NCBI RefSeq assembly: GCF_014698115.1
Contig: NZ_JACJSJ010000098.1
Span: forward strand, 1 to 32,524
Direction of reading: 5' to 3'
DNA from: Nostoc sp. FACHB-973
Lineage (GTDB): Bacteria > Cyanobacteriota > Cyanobacteriia > Cyanobacteriales > Nostocaceae
Length of the DNA stretch: 32,524 nucleotides
Part shown: positions 16,524 through 24,591 of the stretch, piece by piece
How the letters are laid out: every line of letters starts with the position of its first letter
Position numbering within the stretch: position 1 is the first letter of the stretch
Program-made: the position numbers and the translations under genes
Notes under the pieces: generated by a model
The model's input: the letters and a program-made list of their open reading frames with translations, nothing else
Databases searched by the model: none
What the model was told of the DNA's origin: nothing

Positions 16524-17273
16524 ATGGTTTCCCAAGTCGAATCTTCTGCACCTGCGGAGATTTTCTATCCAGAATCTGACGATCAGCCGATGGCAAATAA
16601 TACAGAACACTTTGAAATGATTGTGCTGATCAAGGGTAATTTAGATATTCTCTTTGCAGATGAACCAAATGTTTTCGTCGCTGGTGATTTATTCTGGTAT
16701 CCAGTTGAGGGCAATAATAAGATTAAATATGCACCCGATGTGATGGTTGCCATTAATCGTCCAAAAGGTCGTCGTTCTTCTTATAAACAGTGGGAAGAAG
16801 CAAATCAACCGCCCCAAGTAGTGTTTGAAATCCTCTCGCCAGTCAACACATCAGTAGAAATGGCTCGGAAGTTGCTGTTCTACAGTCAATATGGTGTGGA
16901 AGAATACTATATGTACAACCCAGCAAATAATGAACTACAAGTTTGGTTACGCGGTGAATATGGTTTAGACTGGGTAGATTTTGGTCAAAAATGGGTTAGT
17001 CCACAGCTGCAAATTGGTTTTGATGTCTCTGGTGAACACTGGCAACTTTCCTACCCAAATGGTAAACCTTTTACGACATTTGGGGAATTAATGGCACAGT
17101 CTCAAGCTGCACAACAAGAAGCCCAAGTTGCACAACAAGAAGCCCAAGCTGCACAACAACGACTGCAACAAGCAGTACCTCGACTACTGAGTATGGGATT
17201 AAACCGAGAACAAGTAGCTGATGCTTTGGCATTGACTGTAGAAGATGTGGAAGCGATCGCCATGAATCTCTGA
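16524..17273 (+). CDS. Uma2 family (PD-(D/E)XK fold) putative nuclease with coiled-coil tail
   Basis: Start at ATG 16524, given by a strong ribosome site. The 249 residues include the Uma2 core: YAPDVMVAINRPKG with Asp72, VVFEILSPVNTSVEMARKLL with Glu102 and Lys116, and YSQYGVEEYYMYNP. This is the D...ExK metal-binding arrangement of the restriction-endonuclease fold. The N-terminus lacks the usual LIDG segment in clear form. Residues 191-216 are an alanine/glutamine coiled coil of repeated AQQEAQ units, and residues 217-249 form a small helical cap (RLLSMGLNREQVADALALTV). Uma2 proteins are very numerous in cyanobacteria and their biological role is unsettled. The gene converges on the TPR-CHAT gene (34 bp between stops). 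Confidence 0.87.
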   Translation: MVSQVESSAPAEIFYPESDDQPMANNTEHFEMIVLIKGNLDILFADEPNVFVAGDLFWYPVEGNNKIKYAPDVMVAINRPKGRRSSYKQWEEANQPPQVVFEILSPVNTSVEMARKLLFYSQYGVEEYYMYNPANNELQVWLRGEYGLDWVDFGQKWVSPQLQIGFDVSGEHWQLSYPNGKPFTTFGELMAQSQAAQQEAQVAQQEAQAAQQRLQQAVPRLLSMGLNREQVADALALTVEDVEAIAMNL

Positions 17274-17307
17274 TACGATGACGCAAATAAAATTAACGTC
17301 CGGTTAA

Positions 17308-20001
17308 TTACAACCAATTACCAACAAGAACATAAGCCGCCCAATACCCCGGACGACTGTAGTTTGGATATTTTTGTAATAGCATTAATTGAGCGCGGCG
17401 CAGGGCTTGAGCTTTTGTAACTTTGGCAGAAACTAACTGATGATAAAACTCACCAACTAAAATTGCAGTGGAGCGATCGCCGACATTCCATAGACTTGCC
17501 ATTGTACTCCTTGCACCTGCACGCACAGCAACCCCAGCTAAACCCAGTGTTGCCCGATTGTCTCCTTCTGCTGTTTGACAAGCACTCAAGACGAGAAGTT
17601 CTAAGGCTTGTGATTGTGTTTCGTCTCGACGGCGCAACAGCAAATCCAAGTCACTGACATTAATTGGGCCATCTGTTGCCAAAATAAATGTATCTTCAGA
17701 ACGAGAACTAAATTGTCCGTGAGTTGCTAAGTGAACAACATTAAATGGAATAGAACTAATTTTTCCTTCTAATGCTTTACTAGTGAAATCTCTATCTAAA
17801 AGTTTTGTAGTTGCTATCCCTGCTTTTGCAATTAAGTCAAACTCAAATTTAATTTCTGGTAAAGGCGGAAATTGTCGAAATTTCGATGGCGGTTCTACCA
17901 ATCCGACGGCCAAAACCTGCAATTTTTCTTGTGCTAATGCCTTGGGCTTTTGTAATTGCAATCCTAGATTTAAAGCAACAGCATATTTTTCAACTAAATA
18001 CTGTTTTCCGTCATATAATGCTGCCATTGGCACATTTCGTAATGCACCATCCAGAACAAATACTAAAGTATCGATATTGCTACGTTCTAACTCAGACTCA
18101 ATTGGTTGAATCAGCCAACTATATACTTGCCCAGAAAGGGTTTGTAGTTCCTCAATTCTGTCTGGTTCAGTCAAATAGTCTCGCAGTTGTCCTAAAGTTT
18201 TTTCGACTTCCGTTTGAGATTTATTTACCGAATAACGTCGCAGAGATTTTTTAGGAACTTTGACGATAATTTGTAATTGTTCTGGCAAAATAATCGGATA
18301 AATAACAGCAGTTGTAGGATTATCTTGGTCTACAACTTCATCTAGCACAACATTTGTGACATTTAAGCAAGCTTCCCGAAAAAAGTTATCTAAATCTGCT
18401 AATTGGAGTGCTTCAATTTGCTGACGTGCCTTATCTAATGTTTCTTCTGTGAGTTGATTTCCCTGGGATAAAAGCAATGCTACTGATTCACGATAAACAG
18501 GTTCTATGCTTTCCTTAAATGAAAATTGTACATCTTGATTCAGTGCTACAAGGTCATTTCTCAAAGCCTGTAATTGATTAACAGCAGCATCATAGGCTGC
18601 AATTGCTCTTTTAGTATCTCCCTGCTGTTTGAACAAACGTCCTAGTTGCCAATACCAGTTGTAGGCGATATCTGGTGCATTCACAGATTCAGCTAAAGTC
18701 AGTGCTTGCTGTGTTAGCTTCTGGGCATTTAACCATTGTCCATCGCCCTCATACAAGTTACCTAGAGTCCCGATGGCGTAAGATTCTGCTCGTTTGTCGC
18801 CGAGTGTTTTTGCTAGTTTGACTGCCGTAGCAAGTATTTTAGCAGCAGATTCCTTGTCTGTTACCTGATTGTTTAATACTTTCATCAAGCTTTGAGCAAA
18901 ATGAATTCTAGCATAAACCGCTACCTGAGAAAGTGGTAAATTATCTAATTCTACGGGGATTTTTCTCAGCAAGGGTTGTGCAATTGCCCACTGCTGTGTA
19001 TTCAATAGAACAGTCAGAAGATTGATTTGGGCTTGGACTTTGGTGAGTGGCGAAGGAGTTTTAGCGATCGCTTGTTGATAAAAGGCGATCGCATTTTCGT
19101 AATCCTGTACAATTCTAGAAGTATTGCCCAGACTCAACAATGTTGCACTGGTTTCTGCCAGAGATTGCAATTTTTCGGCAGTTTGTAAGCTTTGTTGTAG
19201 GACTTGACGCGATTGTGCTAAATCTCCAGTTAATTGGAGTGCATCTCCAAGCGATCGCAATTCTACAGCTTTAGTCAAAGAATCTGGCTGAAATTCTAAA
19301 TTTTGATTGACTTGAGTCAACATTGTTAAAGCACGACGATAAAATCCCAGTATCTGCAATGCCTGTGCTTGATTAATCCGACTGCGATTAATGCCACTAA
19401 AATCGCTAATTTCTGCATACTTGACCTCAGTTTGTTGCCAAGTTTCTAATGCTTCTTGAGACTCTCCTTGATTTAGTTGCACACTTCCTAGAATTTCCAG
19501 GGTTTGAGCAAAAACTTGTAAGTGTTGTTTTGAATTTTGATTACCTAGCAATTTCAAACTGTCGTTAATTGCTATAGTTGCTTCAGCAAACATGCCACGT
19601 TGTTGGTAAACCAAAGCAAGATTACTAAGTGTTACTGCCTGCCGAAGTTTGTCCCCTAGTAATTCATATTGTTGAGATACCCTTTGCAATATCTCTTGCG
19701 CTTCTATTAATCGTCCTGCTTCATAAAGAGTTTTTCCCTGTTGCAGTGAATCTTTGAAATCTGATTTTGAACTAGACAAATACTGAACTGGCAAATCAAT
19801 TGCATTAGATGGTCTGAAGACAGGTAAAAATATAACAAAAACAAATACTGTTAGTATGAATAATATAGAGTAACTAGACAAGGCAACAACGTTAAATATT
19901 CTATTTTTTCGTTGTTTAATTAAAATTGCGATGGACTTGCCACCCCAAAAAAATTTCAAGCTGCGGATAATTGCAATTAAAAACCAAAAATATCGGGTCA
20001 T
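17308..20001 (-). CDS. TPR-CHAT membrane protein (caspase-like peptidase)
   Basis: An 897-residue protein. A basic N-terminus is followed by one membrane helix (about 38-62), then TPR repeats from about 82 to 480 (for example TLYEAGRLIEAQEILQRV, LALVYQQRGMFAEATIAI, GTLGNLYEGDGQWLNAQKL). A linker rich in helices leads to a CHAT domain (about 600-897). The predicted catalytic pair is His761 in VVHLATHGQFSSRSED and Cys808 in LLVLSACQTAEGD, followed by LAGVAVRAGARSTMASLWNV and the C-terminal YWAAYVLVG, all intact. CHAT domains are clan CD (caspase/separase-like) peptidases; TPR arrays usually dock partners. Topology suggests that the TPR-CHAT part lies on one face of the membrane. Its ATG overlaps the Uma2 stop by 1 nt (TAATG), so translation is coupled. 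Confidence 0.92.
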   Translation of the reverse strand: MTRYFWFLIAIIRSLKFFWGGKSIAILIKQRKNRIFNVVALSSYSILFILTVFVFVIFLPVFRPSNAIDLPVQYLSSSKSDFKDSLQQGKTLYEAGRLIEAQEILQRVSQQYELLGDKLRQAVTLSNLALVYQQRGMFAEATIAINDSLKLLGNQNSKQHLQVFAQTLEILGSVQLNQGESQEALETWQQTEVKYAEISDFSGINRSRINQAQALQILGFYRRALTMLTQVNQNLEFQPDSLTKAVELRSLGDALQLTGDLAQSRQVLQQSLQTAEKLQSLAETSATLLSLGNTSRIVQDYENAIAFYQQAIAKTPSPLTKVQAQINLLTVLLNTQQWAIAQPLLRKIPVELDNLPLSQVAVYARIHFAQSLMKVLNNQVTDKESAAKILATAVKLAKTLGDKRAESYAIGTLGNLYEGDGQWLNAQKLTQQALTLAESVNAPDIAYNWYWQLGRLFKQQGDTKRAIAAYDAAVNQLQALRNDLVALNQDVQFSFKESIEPVYRESVALLLSQGNQLTEETLDKARQQIEALQLADLDNFFREACLNVTNVVLDEVVDQDNPTTAVIYPIILPEQLQIIVKVPKKSLRRYSVNKSQTEVEKTLGQLRDYLTEPDRIEELQTLSGQVYSWLIQPIESELERSNIDTLVFVLDGALRNVPMAALYDGKQYLVEKYAVALNLGLQLQKPKALAQEKLQVLAVGLVEPPSKFRQFPPLPEIKFEFDLIAKAGIATTKLLDRDFTSKALEGKISSIPFNVVHLATHGQFSSRSEDTFILATDGPINVSDLDLLLRRRDETQSQALELLVLSACQTAEGDNRATLGLAGVAVRAGARSTMASLWNVGDRSTAILVGEFYHQLVSAKVTKAQALRRAQLMLLQKYPNYSRPGYWAAYVLVGNWL

Positions 20002-20603
20002 TATGGCATAATATCGTCGAGTTTGAGTTGTAATTTGGGAAACAGCGATGATAAAATAACATCTCCCAATCGATATTGTTGCTGTTGATATACACCATTA
20101 ATTAGTTGACAGATTGTGAAAGTAGGTTGTTTGGGATTACCGATAAATTGCAATCCACCCAACCCACGAAAATCTACAATCCAATATTCTGGTATTTCAA
20201 GAAAGGCATATTCTTCAACTTTCCTTGCATAATCATCCTGCCAATTTGTACTCACAACCTCAGCAACTAACTGAATAGTATTGCCATTACAGATAATAGG
20301 TTCTTTTTGCCAAAGTGGTTCTTGGCTAAGTTTTGCTTTATCTAAAACAATAACGTCTGGACGGAGTGCTGTCGCTTCAGCACCAGGTGGCTTAATCAAA
20401 CAAGTTTTGGGAATTAGCCAGTTTAAATTAGAACGAAGAATTTCAGCATAAATTCTACCAGCAATATTTCCTGAAACTTCTTCATGGGGACCAGTTGGTT
20501 CCATGTCGCGTAGTTGTCCGTCAATAAGTTCGTAACGGGAGTTGTCCCCATACTCGACTAAAAATTGGTCGAAACTGAGGAGTTTGGGTGGGCTGTAAGT
20601 CAT
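20001..20603 (-). CDS. Uma2 family putative nuclease
   Basis: A 200-residue canonical Uma2 protein. It shows SRYELIDGQLRDMEPTGPHE with Glu25 and His40, RPDVIVLDKAKL with Asp83, LVAEVVSTNWQDDYARKVEE with Glu115 and Lys128, and YAFLEIPEYWIVDFR. The full D...ExK set of the PD-(D/E)XK nuclease fold is present. DNA cleavage is predicted from the fold; the biological role is unknown. It is the first gene of a unit with TPR-CHAT, with which it overlaps by one base. Pairing a nuclease-fold protein with a caspase-like protease is suggestive of a defence or suicide function, but Uma2 genes are so common in cyanobacteria that linkage alone is weak evidence. Confidence 0.9.
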   Translation of the reverse strand: MTYSPPKLLSFDQFLVEYGDNSRYELIDGQLRDMEPTGPHEEVSGNIAGRIYAEILRSNLNWLIPKTCLIKPPGAEATALRPDVIVLDKAKLSQEPLWQKEPIICNGNTIQLVAEVVSTNWQDDYARKVEEYAFLEIPEYWIVDFRGLGGLQFIGNPKQPTFTICQLINGVYQQQQYRLGDVILSSLFPKLQLKLDDIMP

Positions 20604-20814
20604 AAATTTCTATTGTGACAGGAGGTGGTTTTATTTTAACGAAGCTTTAAAACAACTCTCTTTTTTGACTCTTGACACCACGGCGGTACTAGGACTCTAT
20701 CATAATTTTAATTAATATTGAATATTTTACATATTAAGTGGCTGCTTAGCATACCACAACAGCAACCTGAACAAGTAAATATGTTACGTTAATTATCAAA
20801 ACTTATTTAGTGTA

Positions 20815-21204
20815 ATGAGAGCGATGAAATTATCAGATTTATCGACAGCAACTCTAGAAAAAATTAAGTTAGTTAGGTGGGATAGAATTATTGAGAAACA
20901 TGAAGGCCCCGAAGATTGGGAATCGGTTTTAAGATATGCACAGCCAGAATTTTTGGAGGTAGAAGGGTGTCCAATATTATTACCTGTAGATATATCACAT
21001 CACCCTAATATCACTATACTACGTTGTATTTGGAGTGCTGATAGAAATTCTGTAACACTCTTCCTATCTGATACTACCTACGATGACGATCCCTTTTTTT
21101 CCGGATTTCTCGCAGTGTGCGATCGCCTGAAAAATGAAGAATTTTTCTTAGCAATTTTGTACCATGAATGGTTTGTTATTGAAAGAGCCGCAGTTTTTGA
21201 ATAA
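20815..21204 (+). CDS. Hypothetical protein, 129 residues
   Basis: Not recognised. ATG at 20815 (MRAMKLSDLS); an ATG at 20824 is equally plausible, and neither has a clear ribosome site. It has no signal peptide or membrane segment. The N-terminal third is helical (LSTATLEKIKLVRWDRIIEK), the middle is acidic, and the C-terminal half is beta-rich (ILRCIWSADRNSVTLFLSDT, FFLAILYHEWFVIERAAVF). The C-terminal part, with 'D' residues before and a hydrophobic closing strand, looks like a small compact domain, as in immunity or accessory proteins of unknown function. It stands alone, divergent from the Uma2/TPR-CHAT unit with 211 bp between. Confidence 0.6.
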   Translation: MRAMKLSDLSTATLEKIKLVRWDRIIEKHEGPEDWESVLRYAQPEFLEVEGCPILLPVDISHHPNITILRCIWSADRNSVTLFLSDTTYDDDPFFSGFLAVCDRLKNEEFFLAILYHEWFVIERAAVFE

Positions 21205-21643
21205 TGGATTCTTAATAGTTGTTCAAAAATCAGACAGATCCTAATAAAATATTGTTATTTTTCCAAACAGAGAATTACCAAATTGTGAGCTTTGCGACCA
21301 CCTTAGCAATACTCATTTTTGATAATGTAGGGTTTCTCTCCAGTCGGTGGCATAGAGAGAAAAAACCCAATAGTCAGGCAATACTGCGTAGGTTTTGGAA
21401 TTTCTTGGTTGAGGCAAGCTGTTCAATAGCCGGGGAAGAAATGGAGGCTGGCGTTGAGTTTTGCCTCCATTTCTCCCCCTGCCTCCCCTGCCTCTCCTGC
21501 TTATCCGAGCAGTATTGAATGGTCAGGTTATCAAGGTAGGCATCTACCAAAACTATAGCGGTTCCCAATCACATGAGTTAGAGAAATTTGTAGGGGCGCC
21601 AAGCTTGCACCTCACCAAAGCGAGAAATGCCATAACACCGAAA
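21205..21643. other. Intergenic region with hairpins and a truncated palindrome
   Basis: 439 bp with no convincing gene; a TTG-started frame at 21219 ends in repeat sequence. It holds a hairpin with perfect 11-nt arms GAAATGGAGGC / GCCTCCATTTC (21438-21448 and 21463-21473), extended by GGGGA/TCCCC. Next come CTCCCCTGC-type units (21474-21500) and a half copy of the palindromic repeat (AAATTTGTAGGGGCGCC, 21584-21600). Confidence 0.6.
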
Positions 21644-21985
21644 TTAGCTTTGATAGGGACGCGGTAGTTGGCGCAGTTTATGAGCAGTATCCAATTCACT
21701 ATTGTTTTTTCTGCCATATCCCCAACCCAAGATGCGACGATATTCACCCATGATGCCACTTTCAATTAAATCGTCTTCGTTGACTGCAACATCAGTATGA
21801 GATTCAGGCGCAACATAGAGTGCATCCGCAGGACAATATGCCTCACACATGAAACATGTTTGACAGTCTTCTTTTCGGGCGATCGCGGGTGGTTGGTTGG
21901 GTACTGAGTCAAAGACATTGGTAGGACAAACTTGGACACATAAATTGCAATTAATACAAAGTTTATGACTGACAAGCTCGATCAT
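21644..21985 (-). CDS. 2x[4Fe-4S] ferredoxin, AprB-like electron-transfer subunit
   Basis: A 113-residue protein. Two full cluster motifs: CINCNLCVQVCP (Cys10, 13, 16, 20) and CQTCFMCEAYCP (Cys41, 44, 47, 51). A 50-residue C-terminal extension (NEDDLIESGIMGEYRRILGW, GYGRKNNSEL) probably wraps a partner protein, as the tail of adenylylsulfate reductase beta subunit does. The start lies 13 nt after the flavoprotein stop, so the two form an operon and very likely a complex. It would pass electrons to or from the FAD subunit. It is not a photosynthetic [2Fe-2S] ferredoxin. The redox substrate is not known. Confidence 0.88.
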   Translation of the reverse strand: MIELVSHKLCINCNLCVQVCPTNVFDSVPNQPPAIARKEDCQTCFMCEAYCPADALYVAPESHTDVAVNEDDLIESGIMGEYRRILGWGYGRKNNSELDTAHKLRQLPRPYQS

Positions 21986-21998
21986 GATATTACTCCTG

Positions 21999-23711
21999 CT
22001 ACAACTTGGATACAGAGGGTGTGGTTTGAGTGGTTAGTACTGATGGTGTAGCGTAGCCTCTCGTAGAGAAGGGCTTGTCCTCAGACACCGCATCGGTTAT
22101 CCAATCACGCCTCACCCAGGGCTTTTCTAGACCGCCTGTTGCTTGGTAATAACACTGATTTGGATCGGTTTGCGGATAGTCCAGGCGAATGTGTTCGCTG
22201 CGGCTTTCGGTGCGATGTAAAGCACTAAAATACGCCCATCGCGCTACAGCCACCAGAGCAGCCGCTCGCCGAGAAAATTCCACATCGCGCACTGTATCTT
22301 GTTTTGGGTTCGCCTGTACCTGTTGCCACAGCGTTTCTAATTTAGCGAGGGAATCTAAAAGTCCCTGCTCAGAACGCAAGTAATTCTTTTCTAACGGGAA
22401 CATCTGGGCTTGTACACCCCGTACAATCGCCTCACTATCGAATGTTTCAGAAGTTGACGAGGGCGATCGCAATCCGACTTGACCTGTAGGATGCACAACC
22501 CGTTCATGGGCATGAGCGCCTAGACTTTTTGCAAAAGTCGCTGCTCCTACTCCTGCCCATTGTCCTGTAGAAATTGCCCAGGCGGCATTGGGACCACCAC
22601 CTCCAGAAGCTAAACCTGCTAAAAACTCCCGCGATGCAGCATCACCAGCGGCATAGAGTCCAGGAACCTTCGTACCGCAACTATCATTGACAATCCGAAT
22701 TCCACCTGTACCACGGACTGTACCTTCTAAAACTAGTGTCACAGGTACTCGTTCTGTATAGGGGTCAATGCCAGCTTTTTTATAGGGTAGAAAAGCGATG
22801 AAATGGGACTTTTCAATCACTGCTTTGACTTCAGGTGTGGCTCGATCCAAACGAGCAAAAACGGAGCCTTTGAGGAGGGCGTTGGGAAGGAACGACGGAT
22901 CGCGGCGACCATCGATATAGCCACCAAGATCGTTGCCTGCTTCATCGGTGTAACTAGCCCAGCCAAAGGGAACACCCCGTGTGACTGTGGCATTAAAAGC
23001 GGTGGAGATGGCATAGTGATTAGAAGCTTCCATACTGGAGAGTTCGCCGCCAGCTTCCACTGCCATCAGCAGTCCATCACCTGTATTGGTATTGCAACCT
23101 AATGCTTTACTCAAGAATGCACAACCGCCATTAGCCAAGACTACTGCACCAGCGCGAACAGTATAGGTACGATGATTTTGCCGCTGCACACCTCTGGCTC
23201 CTGCCACTGAGCCGTCGTCAGCTAATAAAAGCTCTAGAGCTGGACTTTGGTCGAGAATCTGAACACCAACACGCAAAAGGTTTTTGCGAAGTACCCGCAT
23301 ATATTCAGGGCCATAATAACTCTGGCGCACAGATTCCCCATTTTCTTTGGGGAAACGATAACCCCAATCTTCAACTAGGGGCAAACTGAGCCAGGTTTTT
23401 TCGATCACACGCTCGATCCAACGTAGGTTAGCTAGGTTTTTTCCTACGCGATAACGCTCCCATAAAACTTTGTCCCAATTTTCTGGAGAAGGAGCCATGA
23501 TGCCATTGCCACTAGCAGCAGCAGCACCGCTGGTACCCAGAAAACCTTTATCAACAATGATTACTTTGACACCTTGGGATGCAGCGGCCCATGCTGCCCA
23601 TGCTGCGGCAGGACCACCACCAATTACCAGCACGTCAGCAGCTAATTGTAGTTCATTTTCGCTATGGACTTTTAGCAATTCCTTGTCCTCCTTTTTGGCA
23701 GTCAATTTCAT
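21999..23711 (-). CDS. FAD-dependent oxidoreductase, AprA/fumarate-reductase-like flavoprotein
   Basis: A 570-residue protein. Dinucleotide-binding start ADVLVIGGGPAAAWAAWAAA (26-45) with Asp54 closing the fold; SGAAAASGNG (61-70); the second FAD motif GLYAAGDAASREFLAGLASG (351-370) followed by GGGGPNAAW. The order matches the fumarate reductase / succinate dehydrogenase / AprA superfamily. The 4Fe-4S partner gene follows at 13 nt. True AprA reduces APS to sulfite; whether this one does cannot be told, and cyanobacteria normally use another APS/PAPS reductase, so I keep the call general. The ATG overlaps the stop of a decayed ABC-exporter gene (ATGA, 23711-23708). The last ~25 residues (FSTRGYATPS...) run through a dispersed repeat at 22051-22077. 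Confidence 0.87.
   Translation of the reverse strand: MKLTAKKEDKELLKVHSENELQLAADVLVIGGGPAAAWAAWAAASQGVKVIIVDKGFLGTSGAAAASGNGIMAPSPENWDKVLWERYRVGKNLANLRWIERVIEKTWLSLPLVEDWGYRFPKENGESVRQSYYGPEYMRVLRKNLLRVGVQILDQSPALELLLADDGSVAGARGVQRQNHRTYTVRAGAVVLANGGCAFLSKALGCNTNTGDGLLMAVEAGGELSSMEASNHYAISTAFNATVTRGVPFGWASYTDEAGNDLGGYIDGRRDPSFLPNALLKGSVFARLDRATPEVKAVIEKSHFIAFLPYKKAGIDPYTERVPVTLVLEGTVRGTGGIRIVNDSCGTKVPGLYAAGDAASREFLAGLASGGGGPNAAWAISTGQWAGVGAATFAKSLGAHAHERVVHPTGQVGLRSPSSTSETFDSEAIVRGVQAQMFPLEKNYLRSEQGLLDSLAKLETLWQQVQANPKQDTVRDVEFSRRAAALVAVARWAYFSALHRTESRSEHIRLDYPQTDPNQCYYQATGGLEKPWVRRDWITDAVSEDKPFSTRGYATPSVLTTQTTPSVSKL
22051..22077. repeat. Small dispersed repeat inside the flavoprotein C-terminus
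   Basis: GCGTAGCCTCTCGTAGAGAA is a widespread Nostoc-type repeat with a short TCTC/GAGA hairpin. Here it is read as part of 'DKPFSTRGYATP' near the protein end. Confidence 0.65.
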
Positions 23712-24248
23712 ACTTTGCTACTGTGAGCGGCTTCCACAGGCAAGAATTTATCCGCCTGCATTTTCCATGACCTATAGTAGTGACCACTTTTTGCTAGTAA
23801 TTCGTCATAGATGCCATCTTCGACAATGCGACCTTTAGGGAACTCGAAGACATAAATTATCCAATATTGTGGAGTGGGCAGCGTTCGACTGAGCGCTCAC
23901 GCCGAAGTCTTGCCCGCCCTATGGACTGGGCGCTCGTGTCGCCCACCCCACAAGAGTTAGGGAGCAACGCGAAAAAGTGAGATCCTCGTGAAATAGGCAG
24001 GGGGAGCAGGGGGAGTAAAGAGAGTAAAGAGAAAGATTTAGTAATTTTCGCTACTCTAATAGCCCTGAATACACTTATTTATTTGTCTCCCCCTGCCTCC
24101 CCTGCCTCCCCTGCTCCCCCTGCTCACAAAATCGCATTGCTCCCCAAGAGTTAATTGGATATTTTTGATTTGGAAGTCCCTTATCAAACACTAAAATACC
24201 GTCCAGGTATGAGACGCTAGACAACCGATGAGTTACTAGACCGGCCTG
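23708..24248 (-). pseudogene. Disrupted ABC exporter (ATPase C-terminus) in two pieces
   Basis: Two separated pieces of one ABC ATPase can be read leftward. Piece one (24248-24177) gives AGLVTHRLSSVSYLDGILVF, the H-loop region with its switch histidine, then DKG. Piece two (23860-23708) gives IYVFEFPKGRIVEDGIYDEL, then LAKSGHYYRSWKMQADKF and a TGA stop. Together they form the end of a typical exporter ATPase. Between them lie about 316 bp of repeats (23861-24176), and the two pieces are in different frames. Sequence above 24248 has stops and shows no Walker motifs, so the 5' part is gone. The TGA overlaps the flavoprotein ATG, so this gene once headed that operon. Confidence 0.82.
23861..24176. 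mobile_element. Compound hairpin repeat inserted in the ABC gene
   Basis: Made of nested inverted repeats. The outer left unit has TTGTGGAGTGGGC (23868-23880) facing GCCCACCCCACAA (23940-23952). The right unit has GGGAGCAACGCGA (23961-23973) facing TCGCATTGCTCCCC (24132-24145), and inside it GGGGGAGCAGGGGGA faces CTCCCCTGCTCCCCCTGC. The right border reads TTTGATTTGGAAGTCCC (24164-24180), the reverse complement of the ATAAGGGACTTCCAA repeat seen at 10895. No transposase is encoded. Confidence 0.65.
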
Positions 24249-24591
24249 TTTTGCTCATCTGCTTTTTTGTCTATCAAATGCTGATTTGTTTGTGAGTAAT
24301 AACTGCTGCTTTGTCTGACTACTTATGCAGTAGATAGAGTTTGCATAATATATACAAAGAATGTGTACGGCAAATTACAATTATAATGATACACTAATTG
24401 TTAGCTTTTCAAACATTAAGTCTTACAAGTTAATCTCCTATTTGGTTGGAACTGCCGTCAAAGTTTCCATCCTCGTAAATACCTGAAAACGGCTGTAAAA
24501 TTCAGTCTGTGGTATGCCTGAAGATACAAGCTTTTGGCAGTAGTTTATGTGATTCTCAATTGGGAAAGTAGTTATCTTTTTATCAGGGATT
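24249..24591. other. Upstream region of the alpha-glucosidase gene
   Basis: 343 bp, AT-rich. The first ~60 bp may be further decayed ABC sequence read leftward (LIDKKADEQNRP, in another frame). A TTTGCATAATATATAC stretch at 24340-24355 could hold a promoter box. No gene is supported. Confidence 0.45.

Noticed and set aside
17308..20001. TPR-CHAT as the Csx29-type component of a type III-E CRISPR system
   Set aside because: No Cas7-11, CRISPR array or Csx30 gene is present, and the protein has a membrane helix. Only the domain pairing is similar.
21219..21518. TTG-started 99-codon frame
   Set aside because: It ends in CTCCCCTGC repeat and crosses a hairpin; composition is not gene-like.
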